Made by a program: the position numbers and the translations under genes
DNA from: Promicromonospora sp049532985
Lineage (GTDB): Bacteria; Actinomycetota; Actinomycetes; Actinomycetales; Cellulomonadaceae
Assembly (NCBI RefSeq): GCF_049532985.1
Contig: NZ_CP186693.1
Location: forward strand, 62,001 to 126,000
DNA: 64,000 nt
Direction of reading: 5' to 3'
Notes under the pieces: generated by a model
What the model saw: only the letters and a program-made list of their open reading frames with translations
What the model was told of the DNA's origin: nothing
The model's database searches: none
Shown here: positions 35,412 through 45,200 of the stretch, one piece after another
How the letters are laid out: every line of letters starts with the position of its first letter
How positions within the stretch are numbered: the stretch's first letter is position 1

Positions 35412-36025
35412 CGGTCCGCAACCGGCGTGGGTGTTGCACCGATGACCTGGGCGACGTCGTCGGGAAGCGGGTAGGCGTTCTCCGGCGGAAGCGTGGCGGC
35501 GACAGCGTCCGGATCGGAGCGAAGCAGGCCGTGCAGATGGCGGACCTGCTCAGTGACGTCGTCGATCCCGACGATCCACCTGTCGATGTACGCACTGACG
35601 GCGCTGCCGCTGAGCCCGACCTGTAGCGACCGGTGCGGCAAGGGGCCGCCGGACGACGTCCGCTCGGGGTCCCACTGCACTCGAACCTCGGACTGGCGCT
35701 TGCGCGTGGTCCAGGTCGCGGCGTCGTCGTACACCGACCGGTCGAAGTGCGACAGGCATGAGGCCGCCAGCGCCTCCTCGAACCCAGCGCGGGTGATTCG
35801 GACGGCCAGGACGCGCTCCTGGCCGGGTTTGGTCGCCCAGCCGGAGCGGTACATCATCCAGAGGAACGACGGCTTGATCCAGGTCATCCGCTCGCGCTTG
35901 AACGGTGGCACGAACGTCCCGGCCGCCAGGGCGGCGTCAGCGATCGCGGGTGGGTAGGCCTGATAGACGACGATCGTGGCGTCGTCGAACACGGCACGTA
36001 CCTGCCGTTGCGGGATCTGGGGCAT
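35408..36025 (-). CDS. DUF4291 domain-containing protein
   Basis: 205 residues that match DUF4291 closely: RQVRAVFDDATIVVYQAYPP, FKRERMTWIKPSFLWMMYR, SGWATKPGQERVLAVRITRAG and a C-terminal ISxYI-like helix (VSAYIDRWIVGIDD). The family is widespread in bacteria and fungi without a known function. TACGGT (minus strand, 36033-36038) ends seven bases before the ATG. It starts exactly where the oppositely oriented helicase remnant begins, so the operon appears to have replaced the 5' part of that gene. Confidence 0.88.
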   Translation of the reverse strand: MPQIPQRQVRAVFDDATIVVYQAYPPAIADAALAAGTFVPPFKRERMTWIKPSFLWMMYRSGWATKPGQERVLAVRITRAGFEEALAASCLSHFDRSVYDDAATWTTRKRQSEVRVQWDPERTSSGGPLPHRSLQVGLSGSAVSAYIDRWIVGIDDVTEQVRHLHGLLRSDPDAVAATLPPENAYPLPDDVAQVIGATPTPVADR

Positions 36026-36037
36026 GGGCGCGACCGT

Positions 36038-37472
36038 ATCGGCGGTCCTCCGAGGGACGCCACGGCTTTCCAGGGTCCGCCCGGGACCGGCAAGTCACAC
36101 ACGATCGTCAACCTGATGTCCCACCTGGTCGCGCAGGGCGAGCGCGTCCTGGTGACCGCGCAGAACGACCAAGCCCTGACGGTGCTGCGCGACAAGATCC
36201 TGGAGGTGCTGCGCGACCTGTCCATCGCAGTGCTGGGCTCGAGCCCCGCAGCGATGGAAGAGCTGCGGAGCTCGAGCTCAGTCGATGCAGGACTCGATCT
36301 CTCGCTCGACACCGCGGCGCAGGAGCGCCGGATCAGCGAGCTGGGAGCCCGGATCGACGAGCTGCGCGAGAGCCTGCGGCGGACGGATCTCGATCTCGTC
36401 GAGGCACTCCGCAGTGAGCAGCGCGAGCTAGAGATACCCACCGGCCCGGCACGGGCTCGCGAGGTCGCCGAAGGCCCGCCCGTGACCGGCACCTCGACGT
36501 CGTCCGCGACGCCGTTCCCGTCGGCAGCGCGTTCTCCGTCAGCGTCAAGGAGATAGTGGACCTTTGCGACAGCGTCCGCGGCATCATGCCGTCGGATGCG
36601 GCGAGCGCGCTCCTGGGCCTCCCGGAGGCCCAGTGGCTGCCGACCGCGGCCGACCTCGCCGCCAGGTTCGAACGCCTCGACAGGCTCCGCGACGAGGTGA
36701 CCTCGCGGGAGTCCGGAGGGCTGCACGTCGAAGCCGTCGATGCGCTCGACAGGGACACCTGCCGGCGCCTGGCGGACGAGGCCCGGGATGCTGCCCGCAC
36801 CCTCGACGCACTCCAGGGCCCGTGGGAGACGCAGCTCGCGTCCGAGATCCTCGGTCGCAGTCCTGTCGTGGACTACACGATCCAGCAGAACGGCACCGTG
36901 CTTGCCAAGCTCGCCGAGGCGAGCGCGATCCAGCAGAAGCTTGCCGGGCACGAGATCAGCGTCCCGGATAGTGATCCGGCGGTGCAGATCGGCCCGCTGC
37001 AGGCCTGACGGGAGCAGCTGGGAGCAGGAAAGAAAGGTGCGCCTCCGTTCGGTGCGCGCGAGCTGAAGTCCCTGGCCGCTGAGACCAGGTTCGACGGCTC
37101 GGCCATCACCTCGGTGGCACAGGTTGACCTCGTCGCCTGGGCGGTGCGGCTGCGCTCGGTCCTGCGCGAAGTCCGCGTCCTGATGAACCAGGCCTACCCG
37201 CCCGCCGGCATCCCGGTGCCCGACGACGGCGCGGCGTTCCTGTTCGCGGCGCATAAGACAGCCGACCGGGTCCAGCGGGTCCACCAGTGGTGGACCACGG
37301 CATATGTCGACCTGACCGGTAGGTACCGGCCCAGGTGTCGCCGCTGTGGGGAGCGTTGTTGTCCGCTGTGGAGACGCACTCCGCCGGCTCGTGGAACGTC
37401 GCCGTGGAAGAGACACGTCGTCTGGTGACGGTCCGAGCCCGGGCGGCCTACCGTGAGCGGCTCACGCCGACA
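36038..37472 (+). pseudogene. Decayed superfamily 1 helicase/AAA fragment
   Basis: Reading begins mid-protein with ATAFQGPPGTGKSHTIVNLM, a Walker A typical of large UPF1/Dna2-like helicases of 1000 residues or more, then LVTAQNDQALTVLRDKI. A frameshift between about 36440 and 36475 moves to the frame RHLDVVRDAVPVG...VDLCDSV; an in-frame TGA sits at 37006-37008, after which homologous-looking sequence continues; another shift occurs near 37325 (VSPLWGALLSAVE). The N-terminal region and all later helicase motifs are missing. Confidence 0.75.
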
Positions 37473-37649
37473 CGACCAGGAGCGGGATCTCGGGTGGTGA
37501 CACCCTTCGTGCTCGTCTCAACGCGCCCACAACATCTTCGGCCTGGCCCGAAGGTGCTCGCGGGTGAAAGGCCGTGCCCTTAGCGTTCGTGTCGGTGTCG
37601 GACCAGACCGGTTCTGCCTCCCCGCTCGCCCTCATTGGAGATGACGGCC

Positions 37650-40235
37650 ATGACAGCCAGGGAAAGTCTCCGCATCCCGCGATCCCGATCGACCGCGGTA
37701 CTGGCGCTCCTCACGGTGCTCTGCCTCGTCGTGCCCCCGGCTGGTGCCGCAACGAGTGATGACGCCCAGCGGGACGGAGAGGTCACGCCGCCCCCGGTTG
37801 CTGCCCCACCAGACGCCGCACGGCTCAGAGCAGGCACCGACGCCCAAGAGCCCGACAGAAACCCTGCGGCACTGGATGTGGGGATGAGCCGTGACCTGGA
37901 CGAGGTCGTACGGATGCAGGGCAAGTCCCCGAAGGTCAGTGAAGCGACTCCGCTGGGCGAGGAGATCATCGCCGACGCGGTCGCCGAGGCCGCACCTGAC
38001 GATGAGTTCCTCGACGACGAGGATCAGGTCGACGGCACGAAGAACAACAGGCTCTACTACTACTACTCACTCAACCGGTGCCGTGAACGGTGGGACAGCG
38101 AAGGGCCACAGCCCATCGACGAGAAGGACGAGGCGGACCTGGCGGCCGGCATCTACCCCGTGATGTATCAGAACCACTTTGCCGCCTGCATGGTCCGGCC
38201 CATCGAATTCACGGTGTGCGACGTGTGGCCGGTCTGCACGAGCAGCACGATGCGGCTCACCATCATTGCTTACGGGAACCGAGGCAAGCGCGAAGTACGG
38301 TTCCGAGCGCTCTTCGACCAGTTCGACATCTCCTTCAACGCCTTTGACGAAACCGTCGGCCTCGACCTCCAGTGCATGAGCTACGGCAACGGCAGGTGCG
38401 CTGATGGGACCGGGCGGGTCACGAAGACAGTCGCCGAATGGCTCGACGATCCCGAGATCCCACAGACGACTTTCGACATGTCGTCTTCACCAGGGCTCGC
38501 CCAAAATGACCTGCCCTTCCACACGGCGCGCGACAACATCAGCTTTCACGAGGCAAAGATCGAGCTGACCAGCCAAAGCCTGACGACGACCTGGCAGACG
38601 TTCAGGTTCCGTTGTGACACTGCCGAGTACGCTTCTGGCGGCGGCTGCCTGTTTCACGAGGTGCAGGCCGTCCACCGTGTCGACACGCGGGACGCGCGGG
38701 TTGCCGCGGAGGCCCAACACATCCGTGACGCGCTCTACGACCCGCGCTCGACGGTGCCGTCCAGTGCCGGGAAGCGGGTTCCCGGAAACATGGCGGCGGC
38801 CGATCCCGAGCCCCTGACTCGGATGCTGCCCGAGTACAACCCATCGTGGTACGACGCCAACCACGCCCAGGCCGTCAGGACGTGCAAGGCCGTGTGGGGC
38901 GAGCGGTATGCGGAGACCGATCCGCCCAGCGACTGCGACGAGTTTCCCTACCGGAGCACCGAGCAGGGTTCGAATTATCCGATCTTCGATCCGGACTGGC
39001 CGTTCTCCTACTCGGCACGGGCCCTCAACGCCTCGCACAACCGCACTGCCGGGGCGATGCTGGGAGCGTGGTATCGGCAGGACCATATCCTGCACGGCGA
39101 CAACTTCTGGGTCGAACCTACGGGTTGTGCAGGGTGTGGCGGTGGGGACGACGACGGTCCACCCGACCCGGGCCCGACGAACGTTCCCCCATCCGTCGAC
39201 GCCGGTCCCGACAGGTCCGGCGACGAAGGATCACCGGTCACACTCGACGGCACCGTCACCGACCCCGACGACGTTCCCATCATCTCCTGGACCTACTCCG
39301 CCGGAGACGACATCGATGCCGGTACCGTCTGCACGTTCGGTTCGCCGAACGCCGCGCGGACCACGATCACCTGCACCGACGACGGTACGTTCACCGTGAC
39401 CCTTACTGCGGATGACGGCCACGGTCCTCCGTCACCCGTGAGCGACTCCGCGACCGTCACCCTGCGCAACGTCGCCCCGACCGGGCAGATCTCCTCGCCG
39501 ACGCCTGGCCAGATGATCAACGCGAGGCAGCCGGCACGAGTGGACGCGACCTTCACCGATCCGGCAAAGAACGACACCCACACGTGCCTGGTCGACTACG
39601 GCGAGAGCGGCGGCGTCGAGCACGGGAGGGTATCTCAGCAGGACGGTGGCGGAACCTGCACCGCTAACCACGTCTACGGGTTCGACGGGCTCGGACCACG
39701 GACGATCACCACGACCTTGACCGACGACGACAACGGCTCCGGCACCGACTCGGTGGACGTCGTCGTCTTCGTGCCAGGGGCGGGTCACGCGCTCTCCGCT
39801 ACCGGGGCCGTGGGCATCGACCCGACTCCTGATGTCCGTTGTCCGCCCGACGACTCGCAGTCGATCGCGACACTGGACACCGCCGTGGCGAGCCTCGACG
39901 GGCTCACCGTCACCTGCACGGTCAGTCCTTCGACGGGCCGGACAGAAGTCCATTCCGAAGTCCTGGACGTCACCCTGCTCGAGGGCCTCGTGACCATCTC
40001 GGGCCTGGCAAGCACGTGCACGGCGGATTCCGACGGGATCACCCGGACCTCGACAGTAGGACGGATCAACGGGATCCCGATCGGGACCGGGACCGGTTCG
40101 CTCACCTTGCTCGGGCTCGTCGAGATCCACTACAACGAGCAGACGACCGACTCGCAAGGGCGCCTGGTCCAGAACGCCGTCCGAGCGAACCTCCTGGGAC
40201 AGGAGATCGTGATCGCCAGCTGTCGCCTCGGGTAG
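37650..40235 (+). CDS. Secreted NucA/NucB-like nuclease with PKD-type domains
   Basis: 861 residues. A signal peptide (1-33, ending PPAGA) precedes an acidic propeptide-like segment and a unique region with many Cys. At about 428-490 lies SDCDEFPYRSTEQGS followed by NRTAGAMLGAWYRQDHILHGD, which fits the NucA/NucB deoxyribonuclease core. One to two PKD-like Ig folds follow (SVDAGPDRSGDEGSPVTLDG; about 505-700) and a C-terminal beta domain. It would degrade extracellular DNA. ATG 37650 is preceded by GGAG at nine bases. AT-leaning codons differ from core genes. Confidence 0.78.
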   Translation: MTARESLRIPRSRSTAVLALLTVLCLVVPPAGAATSDDAQRDGEVTPPPVAAPPDAARLRAGTDAQEPDRNPAALDVGMSRDLDEVVRMQGKSPKVSEATPLGEEIIADAVAEAAPDDEFLDDEDQVDGTKNNRLYYYYSLNRCRERWDSEGPQPIDEKDEADLAAGIYPVMYQNHFAACMVRPIEFTVCDVWPVCTSSTMRLTIIAYGNRGKREVRFRALFDQFDISFNAFDETVGLDLQCMSYGNGRCADGTGRVTKTVAEWLDDPEIPQTTFDMSSSPGLAQNDLPFHTARDNISFHEAKIELTSQSLTTTWQTFRFRCDTAEYASGGGCLFHEVQAVHRVDTRDARVAAEAQHIRDALYDPRSTVPSSAGKRVPGNMAAADPEPLTRMLPEYNPSWYDANHAQAVRTCKAVWGERYAETDPPSDCDEFPYRSTEQGSNYPIFDPDWPFSYSARALNASHNRTAGAMLGAWYRQDHILHGDNFWVEPTGCAGCGGGDDDGPPDPGPTNVPPSVDAGPDRSGDEGSPVTLDGTVTDPDDVPIISWTYSAGDDIDAGTVCTFGSPNAARTTITCTDDGTFTVTLTADDGHGPPSPVSDSATVTLRNVAPTGQISSPTPGQMINARQPARVDATFTDPAKNDTHTCLVDYGESGGVEHGRVSQQDGGGTCTANHVYGFDGLGPRTITTTLTDDDNGSGTDSVDVVVFVPGAGHALSATGAVGIDPTPDVRCPPDDSQSIATLDTAVASLDGLTVTCTVSPSTGRTEVHSEVLDVTLLEGLVTISGLASTCTADSDGITRTSTVGRINGIPIGTGTGSLTLLGLVEIHYNEQTTDSQGRLVQNAVRANLLGQEIVIASCRLG

Positions 40236-40341
40236 GGCCCCGTCGTCGACGAGCAACCTGCACGGCGGCACGCTGTTCTGGCCCGTCGAGCGTGCGGCCG
40301 AGGTGCTGCACGCCTGGCGCGTACGACGTCCGGCTCACCCT

Positions 40342-40368
40342 CCTTCGCGGCCCGCCGTCGCGCGAAGG
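40342..40368. terminator. Hairpin between convergent NucB-like and SLC13 genes
   Basis: An 8-base perfect stem CCTTCGCG/CGCGAAGG in the 163-base convergent gap, usable in both directions. No U-tract. Confidence 0.55.
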
Positions 40369-40398
40369 CGCGCACCACGCCGCCCATGCGAAGGACGT

Positions 40399-41985
40399 TC
40401 AGAACGGCCACACCACCGGCACGTACCACACCGCCGCCACGAGAAAGAGGAGTGCCAGGGGCAACCCGAGCCGCCAGTAGTCCCCGAACCGGTAACCCCC
40501 GGGCTGCAGCACCATCAGGTTCACAGGCGTCGCGATCGGCGTCAGGAACGCGGCGGCCCCCACCACGGCGAGAGCCATCATGAACGGCTGCACGCTCACG
40601 TCCAGCGTCTGGGCGAAGGACACCGCGACCGGCGCCATGACCAGCACCGTCGCCACGTTCGAGATGAACTGCCCCAGCACCAGCGTGAGCGCGCACAGCG
40701 CCAGCAGCGCGAGGTGCGGCGACGCACTCCCGGTGAACCGCATCAGCAGCTCGGCCAGCATGTCCGCCGCACCGGACGACACGAACGCCGCCGACAACGG
40801 GATCAGCGCCGCGATGAGGATCACCGTGTCCCAGGACACCGCACGCAGCCCCTGGGGCACGGTGATCACCCGCAGCAGCACGAGCGCCCCCGCCGCCAGC
40901 AGCCCGACGACCACCGGTGGCACGGCGCCCGTCGCCAGCAGCGCGATCGCCGCGACCAGCACCCCGAGGCACCGCTTCCAGCCGGCCCCGAGCGGCACGC
41001 TGCGCTGCAGGCTCTGCGAAGCCTCCACGGCGATGACGTCCGGCGACTGCGTGTACCGGTGCAGCGCGTCCCACGGTCCGCGCACCAGCACGGAGTCACC
41101 GGCCTGCAGCGGCAGCGGGGCCGACGACGACGAACCGCTCGGCGTGTCGGTCGCCCGGCGCAGCGCGACGACGACGAGGTTCTCGTCCCGCGTGGTCATC
41201 CCCGGGCTGACCCGGCGGCCGATCAGGGTCGAGCGCGGCGCGATGAGCACCTCCACCACCCCGGCGGAGTCCGTGAAGAGCCGGCCCGCGTCGAGCTCCG
41301 CGGCGTAGCTCTCCTGCCACGAACGCACCCGTTCGTGGGGGTCGCCTGCGACGTCGACCAGTCGCTCCGGAGCGCGCTCCGGCAGGAGGCGGTCGCCGAG
41401 GGTGACCACGAGGAGCATGGTGACAAGGACGAGCGGGAGTCCCACCAGCGCGAACTCGAAGTACCCGAACTCCCGGCCGCCCGACTCGGCGGCGAGCTCC
41501 GAGACGATGACGTTCACCGGGGTGCCGGTCAGCGTCAGCATCGACCCGGCGCTCGCTGCGAACGCCACGGGGATCAGCATCTTCGAGGGTACGACGCCGG
41601 CCCGCGCGGCGGCGACGACGGCGACCGGCAGCAGCGCCGCGACCGCCCCGTTGATGCTGATGACGGCGGCGAGCAGCGCCGTCCCGCCGACCATCGTCGC
41701 GAGCAGCCCGGTGCGCCCGAGCGTCGAGCACCGTTCGAGCTGCATCCCGATCCACGCGGTGATCCCGGTCGTCGCCAACGCCTCACTCAGCACGAACAGG
41801 GTCGCGATGAACAGGACGACCGGGTCGCTGAACCCGCTCAGCGCCTCGCCCAGCGGCAGCACGCCCGTGGCCCACAGCGCCACCGGGACGAACATCGCCA
41901 CGATCACGAGCGGTATCCGGTTGGTCGCAAAGCCGAGCACCGCCAGCGCCAGGATCGCGAACGTCGCGACGAGGGGGTCGATCAT
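40399..41985 (-). CDS. SLC13-family permease with a TrkA-C-type domain
   Basis: 528 residues with about ten to twelve transmembrane helices and two SLC13 (DASS) repeats. The GTPVNVIVSELA and ATPVNLMVLQPGG motifs are the paired Na+/anion-binding signatures. Between the halves, residues about 230-310 form a cytosolic RCK_C/TrkA-C-like fold (SAGVVEVLIAPRSTLIGRRV...LQAGDSVLVRG). It probably transports sulfate or dicarboxylates. ATG at 41985. It sits between accessory genes but has core-like codon use. Confidence 0.87.
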   Translation of the reverse strand: MIDPLVATFAILALAVLGFATNRIPLVIVAMFVPVALWATGVLPLGEALSGFSDPVVLFIATLFVLSEALATTGITAWIGMQLERCSTLGRTGLLATMVGGTALLAAVISINGAVAALLPVAVVAAARAGVVPSKMLIPVAFAASAGSMLTLTGTPVNVIVSELAAESGGREFGYFEFALVGLPLVLVTMLLVVTLGDRLLPERAPERLVDVAGDPHERVRSWQESYAAELDAGRLFTDSAGVVEVLIAPRSTLIGRRVSPGMTTRDENLVVVALRRATDTPSGSSSSAPLPLQAGDSVLVRGPWDALHRYTQSPDVIAVEASQSLQRSVPLGAGWKRCLGVLVAAIALLATGAVPPVVVGLLAAGALVLLRVITVPQGLRAVSWDTVILIAALIPLSAAFVSSGAADMLAELLMRFTGSASPHLALLALCALTLVLGQFISNVATVLVMAPVAVSFAQTLDVSVQPFMMALAVVGAAAFLTPIATPVNLMVLQPGGYRFGDYWRLGLPLALLFLVAAVWYVPVVWPF

Positions 41986-42128
41986 GCCTGTCCTCGGCCC
42001 TCATCGGTCATCGTCGTGCTCCTTCGGGGGCGTGGGCCGTGCCGGCGTCGTGCGGACACAGGGTAGGCACCAGGTGGCCGTCGACGCCGTCAGCGAGGTC
42101 ACACCCCGGAGCCCACGTCCCGTCGATG

Positions 42129-43682
42129 TCAGGGTCCCGGCCGCAGCCGCAGGGCGCTCGGGGAGATCTCTCCGCCTGCGGCGAGCTTCTCCTCCACGAA
42201 GTCCGCCACCTTCTCCATCGGCAGGTCCTGCAGGCTGAGGAAGCCGTAGGTCGCGGGCAGCCCCGTGATGGGTGGCCGGTTTCCGACGACGAGGGGCAGC
42301 AGGTAGTCCTCGGTCCGCTTGTTCGCCGCGTTCCTGCCGACCTCGAACTCGAACGTCGTCCAGTCACGCTCGGGGTAGTCGTCGGACAGGCAGATGATCA
42401 TGAGCTGTGCCTGCTCCCCGTAGATCTGGGCGAGCCCGCGGCGCAGGTCCTTCCCCCAGAGCTCCGCCTGCTGGTTGTAGTCGTAGAAGACCTTGATGTG
42501 CCGTTCCTCGAGCACTTCGACGAACTTCTCGACGATCGACCGGTCGTTCCCCGCGAACGACACAGCCACGTCGTACTTGTACCTGGACCGGCGGGGGACC
42601 ATCTCGGAGCTCACCTGGGTGAGGTCGAGGTGGTCGAGGTAGAAGCGGAAGGCCGGGTCGTCGATCCGCAGGGTCCGGTGCTCGTAGGTGAGGGTCTCGT
42701 CCAGGCCGCTCTTCTCGATCAGATCCGGGAGGACGTCGACGGCGCGGTTGAACGCACTCCTGACCCGGCCTCTGTCGGCCGGGTCGGCGGTTCCGACGAT
42801 CGCGGCCTCCAGCTCCTTGTAGGTGGTGCGGAATCCCGGGCCGGCCGCGGCGCGCTGGACGAGCTTGAAGTAGACGTTATGGACAGAACGCCGCCCCTGT
42901 GTCAGGTGGACGAGACTGCGGATGTAGCGACCGTCGAACTGCTTGGCGATCCGTGACGTGATGCCGGCGAGGTCGATGGCGACCTGCCGCGGCTCCGGGG
43001 CCGTCCACATCACGTCGGCCTCGACACAGGCTGCCCGGCAGATCGCCTGGAAGATCGACGGCGACCCCCTGGCGGCCCTGATGGCCGCACCGCGGGTCGC
43101 CTCGTCGAACCGGATGTTGAGGGCGTGCTCCCCCTGCGTCATGAGCGCGTCCATGAACGTGTCGCTCTGCGTGCCCAGGTACCAGGTGTCGTTCCGGATC
43201 GCGAGCTCCGGGTCGTGGCCGAGGATGGCCTCGCTCGTCTTCGCGATCCCGATCATGAACACGCGGATGTCGCTCTCGTGCCAGAGCTTGAGGCGCTCGG
43301 CGAGCTGGGTGCGTGCCTTGAGCGAGAGGCGGTGGACATCCTCGATCTTGATCAGGTCGAGCTCCCGCAGCTTCGGCTCTACCGCCTTCGCCGTCCGCCC
43401 GACGCCGAGCTCGGCGCCGAGGACGGTGAAGAGGTTCTGTGTCTCGGTATGGGCCCGCGCGCTGAAGGAGAGGACCCGGTCGGGGTCGAACCCGGCCGCC
43501 TCGAGCGCCCGCGTGGCGACTGTCGACTTGCCGCTGCCGGACGGTCCGACCAGCGTGACGTGCTTGCCCGGCGTCAGGAGCGAACCCTTAAGCCGTTGTG
43601 CTTCGGCCGGCGCTACGTACGTGATGCCCGACGCCTTCGACTCGTTGAAGACCTCGGCGAGCTGGTACACGTCCCGCGTCAT
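42129..43682 (-). CDS. AAA ATPase-TIR domain fusion, putative antiphage effector
   Basis: 517 residues. An N-terminal AAA+ ATPase has Walker A GPSGSGKS (46-53), Walker B-like LDLIKIEDVH (about 109-118) and sensor-like FMIGIAK. The C-terminal TIR domain (368-505) reads YKYDVAVSFAGND, then CLSDDYPERDW and TFEFEV; Glu445, four residues after the Trp, is the expected NADase catalytic Glu. Bacterial TIR domains cleave NAD+ or make cyclic ADP-ribose signals upon infection, so a defence role is inferred. ATG 43682 follows GAGGAG. Divergent from the HIT-transmembrane gene. Confidence 0.85.
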   Translation of the reverse strand: MTRDVYQLAEVFNESKASGITYVAPAEAQRLKGSLLTPGKHVTLVGPSGSGKSTVATRALEAAGFDPDRVLSFSARAHTETQNLFTVLGAELGVGRTAKAVEPKLRELDLIKIEDVHRLSLKARTQLAERLKLWHESDIRVFMIGIAKTSEAILGHDPELAIRNDTWYLGTQSDTFMDALMTQGEHALNIRFDEATRGAAIRAARGSPSIFQAICRAACVEADVMWTAPEPRQVAIDLAGITSRIAKQFDGRYIRSLVHLTQGRRSVHNVYFKLVQRAAAGPGFRTTYKELEAAIVGTADPADRGRVRSAFNRAVDVLPDLIEKSGLDETLTYEHRTLRIDDPAFRFYLDHLDLTQVSSEMVPRRSRYKYDVAVSFAGNDRSIVEKFVEVLEERHIKVFYDYNQQAELWGKDLRRGLAQIYGEQAQLMIICLSDDYPERDWTTFEFEVGRNAANKRTEDYLLPLVVGNRPPITGLPATYGFLSLQDLPMEKVADFVEEKLAAGGEISPSALRLRPGP

Positions 43683-43870
43683 CGCACTCCTCTGACCTGG
43701 GTGGAGATGCCTGGTGCCCGTCATCCTCCCTGACCTGTCTCGCCCGGCGCCACCGTCGGTGGAGTTTGTTTCCGCGATGCGAACATTCTGGAAGGATCGT
43801 CACGAAGGTGACATCCGGGACGCGGTCGGCGGTGAGGCCGCGCCCTGTCCTGCGCGGAGAGGTGCCGACC

Positions 43871-44770
43871 TTGACGACGTCCGACCGGTGCTCGTTCTGC
43901 AGGATCGTGCGCGGGGACGATCCGGACGCCCGCGTGATCTACGAGGACGAACGGGTAGTGGCCTTCTTCCCGACCAAGCCTGCGGTCGTCGGGCATGTCA
44001 TGGTCGTCCCGCGCCGTCACGTGCCCGACATCTGGGCGCTGGACGCGAGCGAGGCCGCCTACCTCGGGCGGGTCTGCGTGCGGCTCGCCGGCGTCGTGCG
44101 GAAGGCCCTGGACCCCGAGGGCCTCAACGTCATCCAGTCGAACGGTGCGGCCGCGTCGCAGACGGTGTTCCACCTGCACGTGCACCTCGTGCCGCGACGG
44201 GCCGGTGATGCGATGGGACGCATCTGGCCCGCGGAGACGAGCTACTCGGAGGCCGAGAAGGACGAGGCATGGTCGCTGCTGCGCGAGGCATGCCGGACCG
44301 GGGTGGCCGTGGGTGACGGACCGAGCGGTGAGGACCGTCGCAAGCATCTCGAGCTCATCGAGGCCGTCGTGACTCGCATGGCCGGCGCCTCGGCGAACGT
44401 GAAGACGTGGCTGCTCCCGGTGGTCACCGCCCTGTACGGGTTCGGCGTGACCGAACGGTCAGCCGGCCTGGCGCTGCTCGGGCTGGCTACGGTGCTCCTG
44501 CTGATGTTCATCGACGCCAACTATCTGCGGGTCGAGCGTGAGTATCGGCGGCTCTACGACGCCGTCGCACGGGGCGCTGCGCCGGTCAGGGCGTTCTCAT
44601 TGGACCCTTCTGGAGTCGGTGGGCCGGTGCGGGCGGGTCGGTCGTCGGGTCCGGGTCGGCCTTGGCTGCCTAGGTGGAGCGTCTGGCAGTCGTGGTCGAT
44701 CTTGCCGTTCTACGGGGCGCTTGCGTTGATCGGGGTGGTTATTGCGGTCAGTGGGGTGTGGCGGGCTTGA
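43871..44770 (+). CDS. HIT-domain protein fused to transmembrane module
   Basis: 299 residues. Residues 1-125 are a HIT hydrolase: CSFCRIV (Cys7, Cys10, zinc site), VVPRRHVPDIWAL and the catalytic HLHVH (101-105). A linker leads to RKHLELIEAVVTRMAGASAN, two membrane helices (about 178-215), FIDANYLRVEREYRRLYD, then a third C-terminal helix. The second half resembles a two-helix membrane family common in bacteria, reminiscent of SLATT-type effectors. TTG 43871 is chosen because GGAGAGG lies eight bases upstream; GTG 43862 or TTG 43766 are possible. It is divergent from AAA-TIR. Confidence 0.75.
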   Translation: MTTSDRCSFCRIVRGDDPDARVIYEDERVVAFFPTKPAVVGHVMVVPRRHVPDIWALDASEAAYLGRVCVRLAGVVRKALDPEGLNVIQSNGAAASQTVFHLHVHLVPRRAGDAMGRIWPAETSYSEAEKDEAWSLLREACRTGVAVGDGPSGEDRRKHLELIEAVVTRMAGASANVKTWLLPVVTALYGFGVTERSAGLALLGLATVLLLMFIDANYLRVEREYRRLYDAVARGAAPVRAFSLDPSGVGGPVRAGRSSGPGRPWLPRWSVWQSWSILPFYGALALIGVVIAVSGVWRA

Positions 44771-44789
44771 GGCCGGGACGCGGTATATG

Positions 44790-44830
44790 AGCCCTGGGAC
44801 GGTTTCAACGACACCTGAGTGTCCAGGGCT
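44790..44830 (+). terminator. Terminator after the HIT-transmembrane gene
   Basis: AGCCCTGG(G)AC at 44790-44800 pairs with GTCCAGGGCT at 44821-44830, a ten-base stem with one bulge, 20 bases after the stop. Confidence 0.6.
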
Positions 44831-44846
44831 ACGTCTGTCGCAGGTC

Positions 44847-45044
44847 TCAGTCGACTGATTCCCGTAGGAGCCAGAGTTCGCGGAGCTGGTCGACGTGGAT
44901 GCCGAGGTATATACCGTCGGCAATTCTCGTGAGCGAATCCGCATCTCCGAGAGAGGCGCTCGCCCGAAGGATGCCCCTGGTGGCGTCGAACTCGGCGACC
45001 CGGTCCGAGGCTGAGTCAGTCCCTTCTCGCGTCACAGTCACTGT
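44847..45044 (-). CDS. Possible small hypothetical protein
   Basis: About 65 residues from a GTG at 45044 (VTVTREGTDSASDRVAEFD... ending HVDQLRELWLLRESVD), with a longer in-frame ATG at 45113. The C-terminus looks protein-like, but there is no clear ribosome binding site or family, and a plus-strand ORF overlaps it. It lies in the 370-base gap between the HIT gene and the winged-helix operon. Confidence 0.3.
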   Translation of the reverse strand, partial: TVTVTREGTDSASDRVAEFDATRGILRASASLGDADSLTRIADGIYLGIHVDQLRELWLLRESVD

Positions 45045-45200
45045 CGATGGGTGTACGTACGAGGTGTTGCCTGCCGTCCTTGGCGCTCTCCTGGCCGCGG
45101 CAGCATTGCTCAAGACGGTCGTTGCCGTGGTGCGGGTGAGGTCGCTCCGCCGCCTGCAACATCACTGCCGCTCACATCGGATTCCAGGTACATTCGTGAC

